Part shown: positions 1 through 8,751 of the stretch, piece after piece
Numbering within the stretch: position 1 is the first letter of the stretch
Layout of the letters: the number at the start of each line of letters is the position of its first letter
Assembly: GCF_029193885.1 (NCBI RefSeq)
Contig: NZ_JARFVB010000014.1
Location: forward strand, 39,979-103,978
Source: Flagellimonas yonaguniensis
Lineage (GTDB): Bacteria; Bacteroidota; Bacteroidia; Flavobacteriales; Flavobacteriaceae
DNA length: 64,000 nt
Direction: 5' to 3'
Notes under the pieces: model-generated
The model's input: the letters and a program-made list of their open reading frames with translations, nothing else
Databases searched by the model: none
Told to the model about the DNA's origin: nothing
Made by a program: the position numbers and the translations under genes

Positions 1-550
1 ACCTTCCGAACGCGTAATGAGGTTACTGGGGGCATCCATGAAAAGGACAATCCAGTGAAATCATAATTTTAAGCTTTGTTAAACTCTGAAATTTGCATGA
101 TATTGTGATATTTGTCGGATGTTCTGTGCTAGGTTTAAGAAAAAGCACCGTTTTTTTCCCATCGGTCATAAATTAATCTTTTTCAAGCTTATTTTAAATT
201 ATTGATCCATGGTTCTGATATGCAGATTTTCCTACTGATAGGGTTATTGGACAATTCAAATATTTTTCCAATAACCCATTATAAAAACTAACATTTTTTG
301 CTGAATTGGTTTTTAATGGTGTCTTATGGGTTGATTAATTTATGCGCGATCGGCCTACAATTTTTAAAGCGTTATAATGTCTTATAACTAGTATTGACAA
401 TACCAAAATTTGTATGCTCGGGCAATATCAAAGGACTTAAAACAACTTCGCCTCATTAAACATAATAAAACAAGTAAAAATTTTGTTTAATTAAAATTAC
501 CTTTATCTTTGCGAAGTCAACTATGACATAAAATTTCAACCATATATGCT
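1..550. other. intergenic, no confident gene
   Basis: No gene can be supported here. The first 66 bases are open in one plus frame up to a TAA at 64-66 and could be the last 21 codons of a gene entering from the left, but a second frame is also open to base 58, so this is undecided. The rest is AT-rich. A Bacteroidetes-type promoter (TTTG at 482-485, TATCTTTG at 504-511) faces the decayed SOD gene that follows. Confidence 0.4.
482..511 (+). promoter_or_regulatory. Bacteroidetes-type promoter of the SOD remnant
   Basis: A -33 TTTG (482-485) and a -7 TATCTTTG (504-511) are separated by 18 bases, matching the known Bacteroidetes consensus. The -7 octamer is identical to the one before the intact sodA (10300-10307), which fits the idea that the downstream remnant was once an expressed SOD gene. 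Confidence 0.5.
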
Positions 551-830
551 CTAGCTGAGTTGACGTATTCCTATGATGCTTCGAAGCACATTGTTGATGT
601 TGAACCCTCAAGGCTTCGCTACCATCAAAGACTTGTGGAAGGTTTCAAAAAAGCATTGATGAATGGACGTCAACATTATAAATCAGGTGTATTCAATTTT
701 CGGGCTTGATATCTGGGAACATGCCTTTTACCTGAAATTACAAAGAACAAGGCAGATTATATAAGTGCCTTTTGGCAGGTTCTTGATTGGAAGGTGAAAG
801 TGTATAAATATAGGGAAGTACATTATAACT
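551..830 (+). pseudogene. decayed Mn/Fe superoxide dismutase gene
   Basis: Pieces of a superoxide dismutase can be read in shifted frames. At 551 the frame gives LAELTYSYDA, matching the [11 protein letters not shown]-terminus of the intact enzyme at 10347. After a frame change the stretch near 600-650 reads YHQRLVEGFKKAL, resembling the helix after the first metal-ligand region. From about 696 the frame gives IFGLDIWEHAFYLK, the C-terminal metal-binding signature. A +1 shift then gives NKADYISAFWQVLDW, the usual SOD end. The middle of about 110 residues, including the second histidine ligand, is missing. This is a second SOD copy broken by an internal deletion and at least two frameshifts; no product is expected. 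Confidence 0.8.
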
Positions 831-861
831 AAAATAATATTGAACAATTAAATTAACAATA

Positions 862-1284
862 ATGAAAACATTATATACTGCAACTGTAACCACCATAGGT
901 GGTAGAAATGGACATGTGCAAAGTGATAACAATGTCCTCGATTTTGAAGTTAGGATGCCCACTGGCCTTGGTGGATCCAATAATGAATATACCAATCCGG
1001 AACAGCTTTTTGCTGCAGGTTATTCGGCTTGTTTTGGGAGTGCCCTTGATTTGGCCATATCCCAATCGAAGATAAAGACCGGTACTACAAGCGTGACATC
1101 AAAGGTCAGTTTGGGGCAAACCAAAGAAGGAGGGTATAAATTGGCCGTCGAGATGGTGGTTAACATTCCTGATGTCGATTTGGAAAAAGCACAGGAATTG
1201 GCAGATTTTGCACATCAAATTTGTCCTTATTCCAATGCGACGAGAGGTAATATAGATGTGGCCATTATAGCTACTAACGAGTAA
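862..1284 (+). CDS. ohr: organic hydroperoxide resistance protein (Ohr/OsmC family)
   Basis: Thiol peroxidase of the Ohr type, which reduces organic and lipid hydroperoxides in the cytoplasm with dihydrolipoyl-type donors (family knowledge). The 140-residue length is normal. Both catalytic cysteines are present: C57 in YSACFGS and C121 in QICPYSNATRG, with R15 and E47 in the places expected for the active site. The first ATG is preceded by an A/T-rich leader without a clear Shine-Dalgarno, as usual in Bacteroidetes. A strong terminator follows at once, so it is probably a single-gene transcript. It lies between a dead SOD gene and a flavin reductase in an oxidative-stress neighbourhood. Confidence 0.93.
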   Translation: MKTLYTATVTTIGGRNGHVQSDNNVLDFEVRMPTGLGGSNNEYTNPEQLFAAGYSACFGSALDLAISQSKIKTGTTSVTSKVSLGQTKEGGYKLAVEMVVNIPDVDLEKAQELADFAHQICPYSNATRGNIDVAIIATNE

Positions 1285-1288
1285 AGGA

Positions 1289-1327
1289 AAATCCTTGGGT
1301 AAGGGTTGTGTTTCCCAAGGTTTTTTT
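1289..1327 (+). terminator. Rho-independent terminator of ohr
   Basis: Perfect 7-bp stem CCTTGGG (1293-1299) with CCCAAGG (1314-1320), extended by flanking A/T pairs and followed directly by seven T (1321-1327), just after the ohr stop codon. Confidence 0.85.
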
Positions 1328-1372
1328 AGTTGAGGGTTCAGGAGTGTACTTTTGTGCACTCCTGATTTAAAA

Positions 1373-1873
1373 TTGAAATCTATACTTGAGATGGCCCAGA
1401 ATGGAATATTAACCTTAGACCTTCTAGAATATCAACCAAAAGAGAAAAGTCTGCCATTTGATATCAAAGATGGTTTGACCCATGGAATGATTTTGGTGGA
1501 AAAGGAATTTAGGTTATTTCTGTCACAAATGGATTGGGAGTTCTTTAGGGGCAAACCTGTAGCTGTGGTATGCACTGAAGATGCCATTGTGCCCCAATGG
1601 GCCTTTATGGCCATTAGCGCAAAATTGCAGGGCATAGCCTCAGAAATAGCTTTGGCAACCCCTGATCAATTGAATTTCCGATTATGGCGGGAATCCATTG
1701 AATTATCTGATTTTTCGCATCTCAAAGGGCAACGGGTTGTGGTCCAGCAGAACAGTCACATAGCTCCCGAACTGTATATGTCCATCACGAAGAAACTCAA
1801 ACCATGGGTTGCTGCCCTGTTTTATGGGGAAGCCGGGCTGCCCAAGGTCATCTATAAAAGAAAGGAAAAATGA
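1373..1873 (+). CDS. DUF2480 family protein
   Basis: Conserved Bacteroidetes protein of unknown function (DUF2480), usually about 165-170 residues. Recognised from the start region ILTLDLLEY, the FDIKDGLTHGMIL block, the DAIVPQWAFM motif and the YGEAGLPKVIYKRK end. The start is uncertain. No in-frame ATG lies upstream of the conserved N-terminus; TTG codons at 1352 and 1373 and an ATG at 1391 are the options. The TTG at 1373 best matches family length, and a -7-like TACTTTTG at 1347-1354 suggests transcription starts just before it. The stop overlaps the next gene by 4 bases (ATGA), so the two are co-translated. Confidence 0.8.
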   Translation: MKSILEMAQNGILTLDLLEYQPKEKSLPFDIKDGLTHGMILVEKEFRLFLSQMDWEFFRGKPVAVVCTEDAIVPQWAFMAISAKLQGIASEIALATPDQLNFRLWRESIELSDFSHLKGQRVVVQQNSHIAPELYMSITKKLKPWVAALFYGEAGLPKVIYKRKEK

Positions 1874-2415
1874 AGGCATTAATATTCAATGGTGCGGTCG
1901 AACGCAGCGAAAATACAACTGCTAAACGTCTTACGGGGTATTTGGAAGAACTTCTGGGTAACCTAGGAATTGAAACCAATGTATTTACCATTACCGACTC
2001 CGAGATTCCGGTATTTGAGGTTCCTATGGTCAAGGTACCTGAATCAGTGGTCCGTATGAACCAGATGTTCAGGGAACCCGACATACATATATGGTTAAGT
2101 CCACTCTATCACGGAGGTATGACCGGGGCAATGAAAAACTGTCTGGACTGGATGGAATATAGTTCAAGGGAAACACATCCCTATCTAAGTGGTAAGGTGG
2201 TAGGATTGGTCTGTTGGGCTGATGGTGTTCAGGCCATACAAGGCATAACTGCAATGGATGCCGTGGCAAAGGCATTGCGTGCTTGGACCGCTCCCTTGAG
2301 CATACCTATTCAACGCAGTGAACTGTATAATGGGCACGGTGAAATAAGTCAAACATATCAAGAGCGTTTTGAGCTTTTGCTTCAATTATTGTTGAAGGGT
2401 CCAACTTTTTTTTAG
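1870..2415 (+). CDS. NAD(P)H-dependent FMN reductase family protein
   Basis: Flavodoxin-fold reductase of the NADPH-dependent FMN reductase family (PF03358 type), 181 residues. The motif SPLYHGGMTGAMKNCLDW (residues 77-94) matches the family's flavin-phosphate and dimer-contact segment. The beta-strand start KALIFNGAVERSENT fits the first phosphate-binding loop. Start ATG 1870 overlaps the stop of the DUF2480 gene, indicating a two-gene operon. The substrate cannot be told from sequence; reduction of quinones, azo compounds or metals is known in the family, and a redox-stress role is inferred from the neighbourhood. Confidence 0.82.
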   Translation: MKALIFNGAVERSENTTAKRLTGYLEELLGNLGIETNVFTITDSEIPVFEVPMVKVPESVVRMNQMFREPDIHIWLSPLYHGGMTGAMKNCLDWMEYSSRETHPYLSGKVVGLVCWADGVQAIQGITAMDAVAKALRAWTAPLSIPIQRSELYNGHGEISQTYQERFELLLQLLLKGPTFF

Positions 2416-2670
2416 TAATGATTATGAATTATTGGAATGGGTTTATTTCTATATTCAGGAATCATTGAATAATTCTGAATTGAACAAAAAAGACGATAAT
2501 TGACCGGCCTACAAAATATTAATTATTGAAATCCATGATGAATATAAGATACGATGTGTTTTGAACAAGGATATGCTATGGCCTTATGGTAATATAACTA
2601 ATAGCAAATATTCAATACAATGCTATGGATTCATTTCATTACCGAACAGATAATCTTTACTGAATCTACT

Positions 2671-3507
2671 CTATCCATTATGAGCGACAATTGCCTTGAA
2701 TTCGTCAATAATCTGCTGTTTTTTATCCATAGAAATTCGAAATTGATTTAAGACTTTAGGGTTGTCGACAACGTCTTTGCAAAGTACAATATTTCGATTG
2801 ATAAGCTCTTGCTTTTCTTTTTTTGAAAGGATGGTACTACAAGTAACAGGATACATTTTAAAAAGATCGATCATGGCTCGTAGCCCTCTTTTTTTAGGGT
2901 AATCCCAACTTAATAACATCAAGTTCTCACAATTTGCGTAAGCAATCGCATCTTCAGTAAAACAGGTATTGGTAATTAGCCATCCACCGATGATTTCTAC
3001 ATCTTTATTGTTCCATGTATCACGGACATCATCAAAACGGGCCTTAATATACAATGGAGCTTTTACATTACTTTTCCTTTCGTCACTAGAGTGAAACTTA
3101 CATTCTACTATAAAGGCCTTACCCTCTTTAGTGGCCATTACGTCTACTTCATGATTCACACATTTACCTGGAAGAATAACGCCTACATCTGTATTGAAAC
3201 CCATTTGCGTCAATATTGCCCCTATATAATTTTCGAAAGGGTACCCGGTTGGACCCAATTCAAAAAGAGCTCTTTTGAGTTTATATTTTGCAGCACTGGA
3301 ACTTCCTTCTTCCTTGAGAAGCTTAAAAACGTATTCAAAAATTTCTTCTACAGGAATACCATCATAAAGTATTGACTTGACTTGGTTTAGCACAAACTGT
3401 TGTTTAGGCTCTGGCAAGCCGATCACCTTTATGGAATCCGCCAATTTCTCCATTGAAAAGGGCACCAACTCATGATAGTCGTCAAATACTTTAATTCTTT
3501 TTTCCAT
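2671..3507 (-). CDS. ATP-cone domain fused to Mrr-like restriction endonuclease
   Basis: A 278-residue protein with an ATP-cone-like N-terminal domain (about residues 3-90; ATP-cones bind nucleotide and regulate ribonucleotide reductases and NrdR) joined to a PD-(D/E)xK nuclease fold of Mrr type. Visible catalytic residues are D122 in NHEVDVMA and E135-x-K137 in FIVECKFH. Such fusions occur in bacteria but I know of no established role. It is downstream of, and overlaps by 17 bases, the LOG-family gene, so the pair is one operon. It could be a nucleotide-sensing nuclease with a defence or repair role; that is inference. Confidence 0.75.
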   Translation of the reverse strand: MEKRIKVFDDYHELVPFSMEKLADSIKVIGLPEPKQQFVLNQVKSILYDGIPVEEIFEYVFKLLKEEGSSSAAKYKLKRALFELGPTGYPFENYIGAILTQMGFNTDVGVILPGKCVNHEVDVMATKEGKAFIVECKFHSSDERKSNVKAPLYIKARFDDVRDTWNNKDVEIIGGWLITNTCFTEDAIAYANCENLMLLSWDYPKKRGLRAMIDLFKMYPVTCSTILSKKEKQELINRNIVLCKDVVDNPKVLNQFRISMDKKQQIIDEFKAIVAHNG

Positions 3508-4273
3508 TATTGAATAATCTTTGTCTAGCTATTTTTATTCTTTTTTCATAGAGCAACCACAGGGGTCTTTTAGGTTTTGGTATGATATCCATGTATGTTG
3601 CTATATGGGTCATTGTGTCATGGACACTATCGGTAAATTTCAGAAGCTTTAAGTCTTCTTGTGAGATGGATTCTCGTTGACACATTATTTCAAGAAATTC
3701 AAAAAGCTTGTCATAATAATCTGTCCCTATTACTACAACAGGAAATTTTTCAATCATTGCCGTTTGTATTAATGTTAGTGTTTCAAAGAGTTCATCCATC
3801 GTTCCAAAACCCCCTGGCATAACTATAAAGGCATATGAATATTTTAGCATCATATACTTACGAACAAAGAAATAGTTAAAATTCATAAATCGATGCATAT
3901 ACGGATTTGGTTCTTGCTCGAAAGGCAGCTTAATGTTACAGCCTACGGAAAGCCCATTATTTTCATAAGCCCCTTTATTGGCAGCTTCCATAATACCAGG
4001 CCCACCACCTGTCATTGTGGTAAAGCCCTGATCAGCAATTCCTTTTCCTATGTTGTATGCTTTTTTATAGAAATAATCGGTTTTAACAGTTTTGGCAGAA
4101 CCGAATACCGTAACGCAAGGCCCTATAAAATGAAATAATCTAAAACCTTTCAAAAATTGTCCTGCGACCTTAAATACAAATAAGAGTTCCAATAATCTAC
4201 TCTTTGGGCCTCTTATGTGTTCTGCTGTTGAATATTTAGGTTTTGATGAAGTAGAGGAATTTTTCGGTGGCAT
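3491..4273 (-). CDS. LOG family protein (TIGR00730-like)
   Basis: Lysine-decarboxylase-like 'Lonely Guy' family. These enzymes hydrolyse nucleoside 5'-monophosphates such as cytokinin ribotides, releasing the base. The signatures GGGPGIMEAAN and PGGFGTMDE (about residues 89-99 and 153-161 from the chosen start) give the phosphoribose-binding and catalytic residues. The ATG at 4273 is preferred over a TTG 36 bases upstream because the extra residues are not family-like. An N-terminal extension of about 50 residues precedes the Rossmann core. It is translationally linked to the ATP-cone/nuclease gene, so a joint nucleotide-related role is possible but unproven. Confidence 0.85.
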   Translation of the reverse strand: MPPKNSSTSSKPKYSTAEHIRGPKSRLLELLFVFKVAGQFLKGFRLFHFIGPCVTVFGSAKTVKTDYFYKKAYNIGKGIADQGFTTMTGGGPGIMEAANKGAYENNGLSVGCNIKLPFEQEPNPYMHRFMNFNYFFVRKYMMLKYSYAFIVMPGGFGTMDELFETLTLIQTAMIEKFPVVVIGTDYYDKLFEFLEIMCQRESISQEDLKLLKFTDSVHDTMTHIATYMDIIPKPKRPLWLLYEKRIKIARQRLFNNGKKN

Positions 4274-4510
4274 TATGGGTATTATATATAAAGCAATAAA
4301 AATAAACAATCAAAAATTGATTTTAGCCGAATATGGTTTAGTTGATAATTTTCCAGTTCGAATTGCGCAATTTCAATTACCACAAATGGAAAATCGGAAG
4401 TATAGTACAGGGTTAAAAATACCTGAACATTCAATTACTGCTGACCGTTTTGGTTCCCCCATATTATGCTCATGCGGTATCGTAACAAGTCTTTTACCCC
4501 ATTGAGTAAA

Positions 4511-4828
4511 TCAATAAAGTTTTATTTTATGGGATATGCTCTTTAGAGAAACCTCGGCATAGGATTCTTCAAAGTATATGGACGAGGAGGAACCCACCAG
4601 ATGCTCTGGCACATATTTGTACGTGGCCTTTCCATAGGAGTTGTCCTCATAATAGGTACATGGATTTTTGGGATGGACTTGAGTAGGGGTTTCAAAACCT
4701 GTGACATAGCAGTTCATATATTCAAACTGAAGTGAAGCCCTTCCATGGATACCCTCAAGGGTGATTTTCCTTGGATATTCAGGTACACCATAATAGAGTT
4801 CCTCCAAAATAACGATGAACGCCTTTCT
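4511..4828 (-). pseudogene. 5'-truncated copy of an unknown family (full copy at 55698)
   Basis: About 105 codons matching the C-terminal two thirds of the 161-residue protein at 55698-56183. Shared blocks include AFIVIL, ELYY, PEYP, HPK(N/D)PCTYYEDN, YGKA and EHLV. The frame runs straight on from the TGA of the upstream response regulator (4829-4831) with no ATG, only a TTG at 4805-4807, and the N-terminal 55 or so residues of the family are absent. It therefore looks like a 5'-truncated remnant, or a C-terminal piece reachable only by TGA readthrough. Family function is unknown to me. Confidence 0.65.
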
Positions 4829-5230
4829 TCAGAATTGCTTGGTCAATGGTTTAAAGGCCGTACTGGAATCATGGCAAAGTGTACGGTGAACAGAAGTGAT
4901 GGCCATATCGAAATAATCTTTGGAATAGGGCTTACACAAAAAATCGATACATCCCAGTTCTCTCGCGATTAAAGCATATCCGTCCTTTGTGGAACTTGAT
5001 ATAAAAGGGATTCTTCCCCCGAACATTTCAAGAAAAGAAAGCCCATCCATGCCTGGCATCTCAATATCGGTCATGACAACTTGGGGCTTACAGGTCTGAA
5101 TATGGATCCAGGCATCAATAGAGTCCTGGAAAGTTGTTACCCTTCCCACCAGAGGATGGAGCTTTGCAAGTTTTTCTGCAAGGGAAAGCCATAAGCGGGA
5201 ATCGTCAACAATCACGAGGTCAAGTTTCAT
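4829..5230 (-). CDS. single-domain response regulator (CheY-like)
   Basis: 133-residue stand-alone receiver domain. The acidic pair D9/D10 (VIVDDSRLW), phospho-acceptor D55 (VVMTDIEMPGMDG), hydroxyl residues at S78-S80 and conserved K100 in DFLCKPYS are all present. It should be phosphorylated by a histidine kinase and act by protein contact, as there is no output domain. No kinase gene is adjacent. The last 15 residues are atypical, and the next in-frame sequence belongs to an unrelated truncated family, so the C-terminus may have been created by a recombination junction. Confidence 0.88.
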   Translation of the reverse strand: MKLDLVIVDDSRLWLSLAEKLAKLHPLVGRVTTFQDSIDAWIHIQTCKPQVVMTDIEMPGMDGLSFLEMFGGRIPFISSSTKDGYALIARELGCIDFLCKPYSKDYFDMAITSVHRTLCHDSSTAFKPLTKQF

Positions 5231-6042
5231 TGTATCTATGATTTAGGGACTGGAAAATTAAATCTTTGTCACGTTGCGGGCAACAAACATGGATGAAGTG
5301 ACCATAAATGGGTATAAATTGCATAGGCTTAAGTTCAGCATACCAACCTTAATTGGCTCTAATAGTGGATATGGCTTAATTGTTTCTTAGATATTTGAAT
5401 TTATACCGGGGAATTTCGTTCTGATCTTGGCATATGTCATTCATAATATTGACCCTGAAAAAGTTCAAATTAAAAAAGTTTAAATGAGTTCCATAGCTTT
5501 AGGTTCATAACCTTAAAGCCATTAATGGATTTCTAGAAGAAAATATTTTGAAACAACCTATTGCTCTTCTTTTAAGCACAAGACTCCTTGATGGAAATGA
5601 GAAGCATTGGCTCACAGCTTTCCATTTTCAAAGGTAATGTGACATTTGATAGGGTGGATTCACAAAAAGGGGTATGGTGCGAAATCTGGGACAGGCAATG
5701 GAGGAAGTCAACATCTTATTTGTTTTGTTTTTTATCCGTCTTGATAAGATAGTATTGGGAATAGTGAATTTTTTCAATGAACACATATTATACTGAATGG
5801 CTTATACCTTGCCGATTTATAATCATTACTCCATTATTTCCAACCGGGAGTAGTGTGTCTATTTAGGAAATGAAACAGGAACGGACGTCTTCCTTTATTA
5901 TATCCTTAGCCGATTGCTTTCCAATATTTGCATGGAAAAGCATCTCTATTTGATGGGTGGGATGGGGCTTGTTAACCCCCTTCGTATTGACGTCCAAATC
6001 TACAAGGACAAAAAAGATTTTGCGAGGGATATTCTTGGAGCA
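5231..6042. other. intergenic, no confident gene
   Basis: About 810 AT-rich bases with many stops in all frames. A minus-strand open stretch of about 58 codons ending near 5870 has no convincing start and matches nothing I recognise. This probably represents decayed sequence between insertions. Confidence 0.4.
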
Positions 6043-6687
6043 TCATGATGTTTTGTCCGATGGACCATTTGTAGTGCAATCGTCTAAGGAGGCGCTATCC
6101 GTTAGAAGCTTTTTGATATTCTCTTGTTTTATGGGCTCCCAATTATCCTTGGCATAGGGCGTATAAAAGGTATGGCGGTTTTGGAGAAGATCGATGTTCT
6201 GTTCTGCCCATTCTTTTGGAGAATAGGAAACAATGCCCCGCTTGATGAATTCTTGTCGAAGGTGTTCCGCTATTATATGGTAACTCGCTTGACCAAAATG
6301 GGAGCAATCTGCATCACAAATGATTTTTTCTGAAAAGTCTTTTGGTTTATATCCCATTTTTGTGGCGGCAATCAGGGATTCCACCTTCTTTATCCGGTTC
6401 TCTGGGCAGCCGTGTTTTTCCAAAAAATCACGCGCCATTACCATTCCCTTGTCCTCATGGTGCTGAGGATCTTTAATATACCCTATATCATGCAACCATG
6501 CTGCCAATAACAAGGTTTCGGTTTCCTGCTCGGGAAGACGATGATATTCGGCCATTTCCCGGACAGATTGTACAACCCGTAGGGAGTGATCGATGTTATG
6601 ATATAAAAAATTAGGGTCGAGAACATTGATCAGAAGCTGTTTTGCATAACTCTCAGCCTGTTCGAGCAAGGTGTAATTTGGAATCAT
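6043..6687 (-). CDS. HD-domain phosphohydrolase
   Basis: 214-residue metal-dependent HD-superfamily hydrolase. The metal-site residues are visible: H30/H34 in YHNIDHSLRV, the HD pair H66-D67 in AWLHDIGY, H76/H77 with E78, and D125/D127 in ICDADCSH. Related proteins hydrolyse nucleotides or cyclic nucleotides, but the substrate cannot be assigned. The length fits the compact family with an extra C-terminal tail; the last 20 residues are polar and probably disordered. It is monocistronic on the minus strand with long gaps on both sides. Confidence 0.85.
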   Translation of the reverse strand: MIPNYTLLEQAESYAKQLLINVLDPNFLYHNIDHSLRVVQSVREMAEYHRLPEQETETLLLAAWLHDIGYIKDPQHHEDKGMVMARDFLEKHGCPENRIKKVESLIAATKMGYKPKDFSEKIICDADCSHFGQASYHIIAEHLRQEFIKRGIVSYSPKEWAEQNIDLLQNRHTFYTPYAKDNWEPIKQENIKKLLTDSASLDDCTTNGPSDKTS

Positions 6688-7406
6688 TTTTTATAGTTTT
6701 TATATCTCTTCTCTCTTATGGTAATTCCAAGAAAATTAAATTCTTATCCCTTCAACATTTCATATTAACACCCCTCTTTCCTATTCCGAATCGTTGAAAG
6801 GTCCTTAAAGTATGCCCCAATGGGGTCCAAATTCTTACATCCGTTAAGTTAATCATTAATTGAAACACAGAATGGGGTTAAATATTGTCCATTTTTTTGC
6901 CAAGCGGGAGAAAAATGCGAAATAATGGTGTGATTAAAAAATAGAATGCCATTAAGTAATTTATAATCAATTGGTTGAATGATTGATGGCGAGCTTTTGG
7001 AAACAATGTTCACAGTGGTAAATTTATGTTAATAATTAGATTTTGTTTGTTTGCTTTTTATGACAATAAGTGCTGATTCTTGGATATTGGTTAAAAAAAC
7101 ACCGATCCGTAGGAAGCATCACGGTGGTATTTCTGACCGATATGGTAATCGGTATGCCATGTATATATTTGAGTTGACCATTGTAAATAGTGGAAGGCTG
7201 TGTCCATTGGTACCTCGGACATTCATAAAGCATTTGGTTTCCGGCGGTGTCTTGAGGGTTGGGATACTTCAAAAAAATGGGGGTGTAGTTCAATTGGTGG
7301 TGTAGTGCGAAAAGTGTTCAAGTAAAACCGATCCGGTCGTATTGATGTATCTTTACGCTTTGATTCCCAGTGTTCCCTTGAAAAACCTCCAAAAAATTGT
7401 TCAACC
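6688..7406. other. intergenic, no confident gene
   Basis: About 700 bases. Open frames of 80-85 codons exist on both strands around 7036-7305, but they overlap each other, lack family features and have no convincing leader, so none is called. The final part carries the leader of the phospholipase gene. Confidence 0.4.
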
Positions 7407-8252
7407 ATGAATTTTAGTAAAATAGTGTGCTCTTTTGTGTTTATTCTTCCGTTTTGCATTCGATACTGTAATGCACAAAGAATAAGTAAGTCTGAATTGA
7501 ATGATTCCATCCAAAACTTTTCTTATTTCACAATACATAAGGATAACTATTTTATCACAGGGGTACCTTTGACCAACGACATCAATAGCAATACGGCAGA
7601 TGCCAAGTACCAAATAAGTTTTAAACAGATGATTACAAGGGACAAGCTTCCATGGGACACCTATTTGTTCATCACCTATACACAAAAAGCCTTTTGGAAC
7701 ATCTATAAAGACTCCTACCCATTCCGGGATATCAATTTTAACCCGAGCTTGGTACTGGGAAAAACCATTTTTAACAAGAGCCAGAAACTAGAGGGTATCG
7801 CAACTATTGCTTTTGAACATGAATCCAATGGCCGGGACAGTATCTATTCAAGGAGTTGGAACCGAATTTCTGGCAGCTTTATCACCAGCCTGACCAAAAG
7901 AACAGTGGCTGAATTTAAGGCCTGGATACCTTTTGGTTACAAAAGTGGTAATCCGGAATTGTTGGAGTACGCAGGATTGGGAGAGATCAATTTGGAACAT
8001 GAATTGAAAAAGAATAGGATATACCTTAATGTGATGTTTAGAAAAGGATTGAATTTTAAAGCAAAGGGTGTATTTCGTCCACGCCTTTATTTTGCTCCTT
8101 TTGGAAAAAATATATCGAATCAATATATAATGGTAGAATGGTATTGGGGGCAAGGGGAAAGTTTACTTGAATACGAAGAATCAAGAAGCATGATCCGTGT
8201 TGGGTATGTCATTAAAAGCAACGAATTTAACTTTTTTAGAATGAAGAATTAG
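7407..8252 (+). CDS. pldA: outer membrane phospholipase A
   Basis: OMPLA-type phospholipase A1/A2 of the outer membrane, which removes misplaced phospholipids from the outer leaflet as a calcium-dependent dimer (family knowledge). A signal peptide (about residues 1-23, ending CNAQ) precedes a beta-barrel sequence. The catalytic H138 and S140 lie in FEHESNGRD and N152 in SRSWNR, matching the classical HxSNG...SRSWN signature. The 281-residue length is normal. Upstream and downstream intergenic DNA is long, so it is probably transcribed alone. Confidence 0.9.
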   Translation: MNFSKIVCSFVFILPFCIRYCNAQRISKSELNDSIQNFSYFTIHKDNYFITGVPLTNDINSNTADAKYQISFKQMITRDKLPWDTYLFITYTQKAFWNIYKDSYPFRDINFNPSLVLGKTIFNKSQKLEGIATIAFEHESNGRDSIYSRSWNRISGSFITSLTKRTVAEFKAWIPFGYKSGNPELLEYAGLGEINLEHELKKNRIYLNVMFRKGLNFKAKGVFRPRLYFAPFGKNISNQYIMVEWYWGQGESLLEYEESRSMIRVGYVIKSNEFNFFRMKN

Positions 8253-8751
8253 GTTGTTTTGGATGCCGCCATCGACTATTTTGCTGTTGAAGAACAACCG
8301 GGGTATACTAAAATCACCATGGTTCATTGCGAGTCGGCCAACGGTTTAAGGTTGCTTTTTTTGGATTTTTGAATCTTTCTGCCGAACTTTTGGTATTGGG
8401 AAGAGGATGTGTGGTTTTGATAGGGGAATACGAATCGTCAAGTTCTTTTTTTCTTTGATAAATGTCTTTCAAACCTATCCCAAAAGGGAATGGAGGCCCG
8501 TATGGACGACCCTGCCCTGACTGGTGGATTTGGAACAAAGGCCATTTTGAATATGTATGGACATTAAAATGTTTCTTAATTTATGTTTAACCTATGGTGT
8601 ACCGTTAAATGGGTGCTTGTACTGTCATTGGCATTGAGCGCTGGAAGGTATTTGCAAAAGGATATTGAGGATTCCCATCTTGATTGGTTATGAAGGTGAA
8701 AAAGGGTGAATTCCTGTAATGAAAACATTTGAGCAGCTATAGATAAAACAT
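8253..8751. other. intergenic with short coding-like fragments
   Basis: About 500 bases. The plus frame from about 8256 to 8368 has no stop and a protein-like composition (AIDYFAVEEQPGYT, MVHCESANGL), and ends at a TGA. A 42-codon ATG frame at 8461 follows. Neither matches a family I recognise. They look like remnants rather than genes. Confidence 0.3.

Noticed and set aside
7036..7305. Opposing open frames of about 85 codons
   Set aside because: They overlap on opposite strands, match no family and lack leaders; neither could be preferred.
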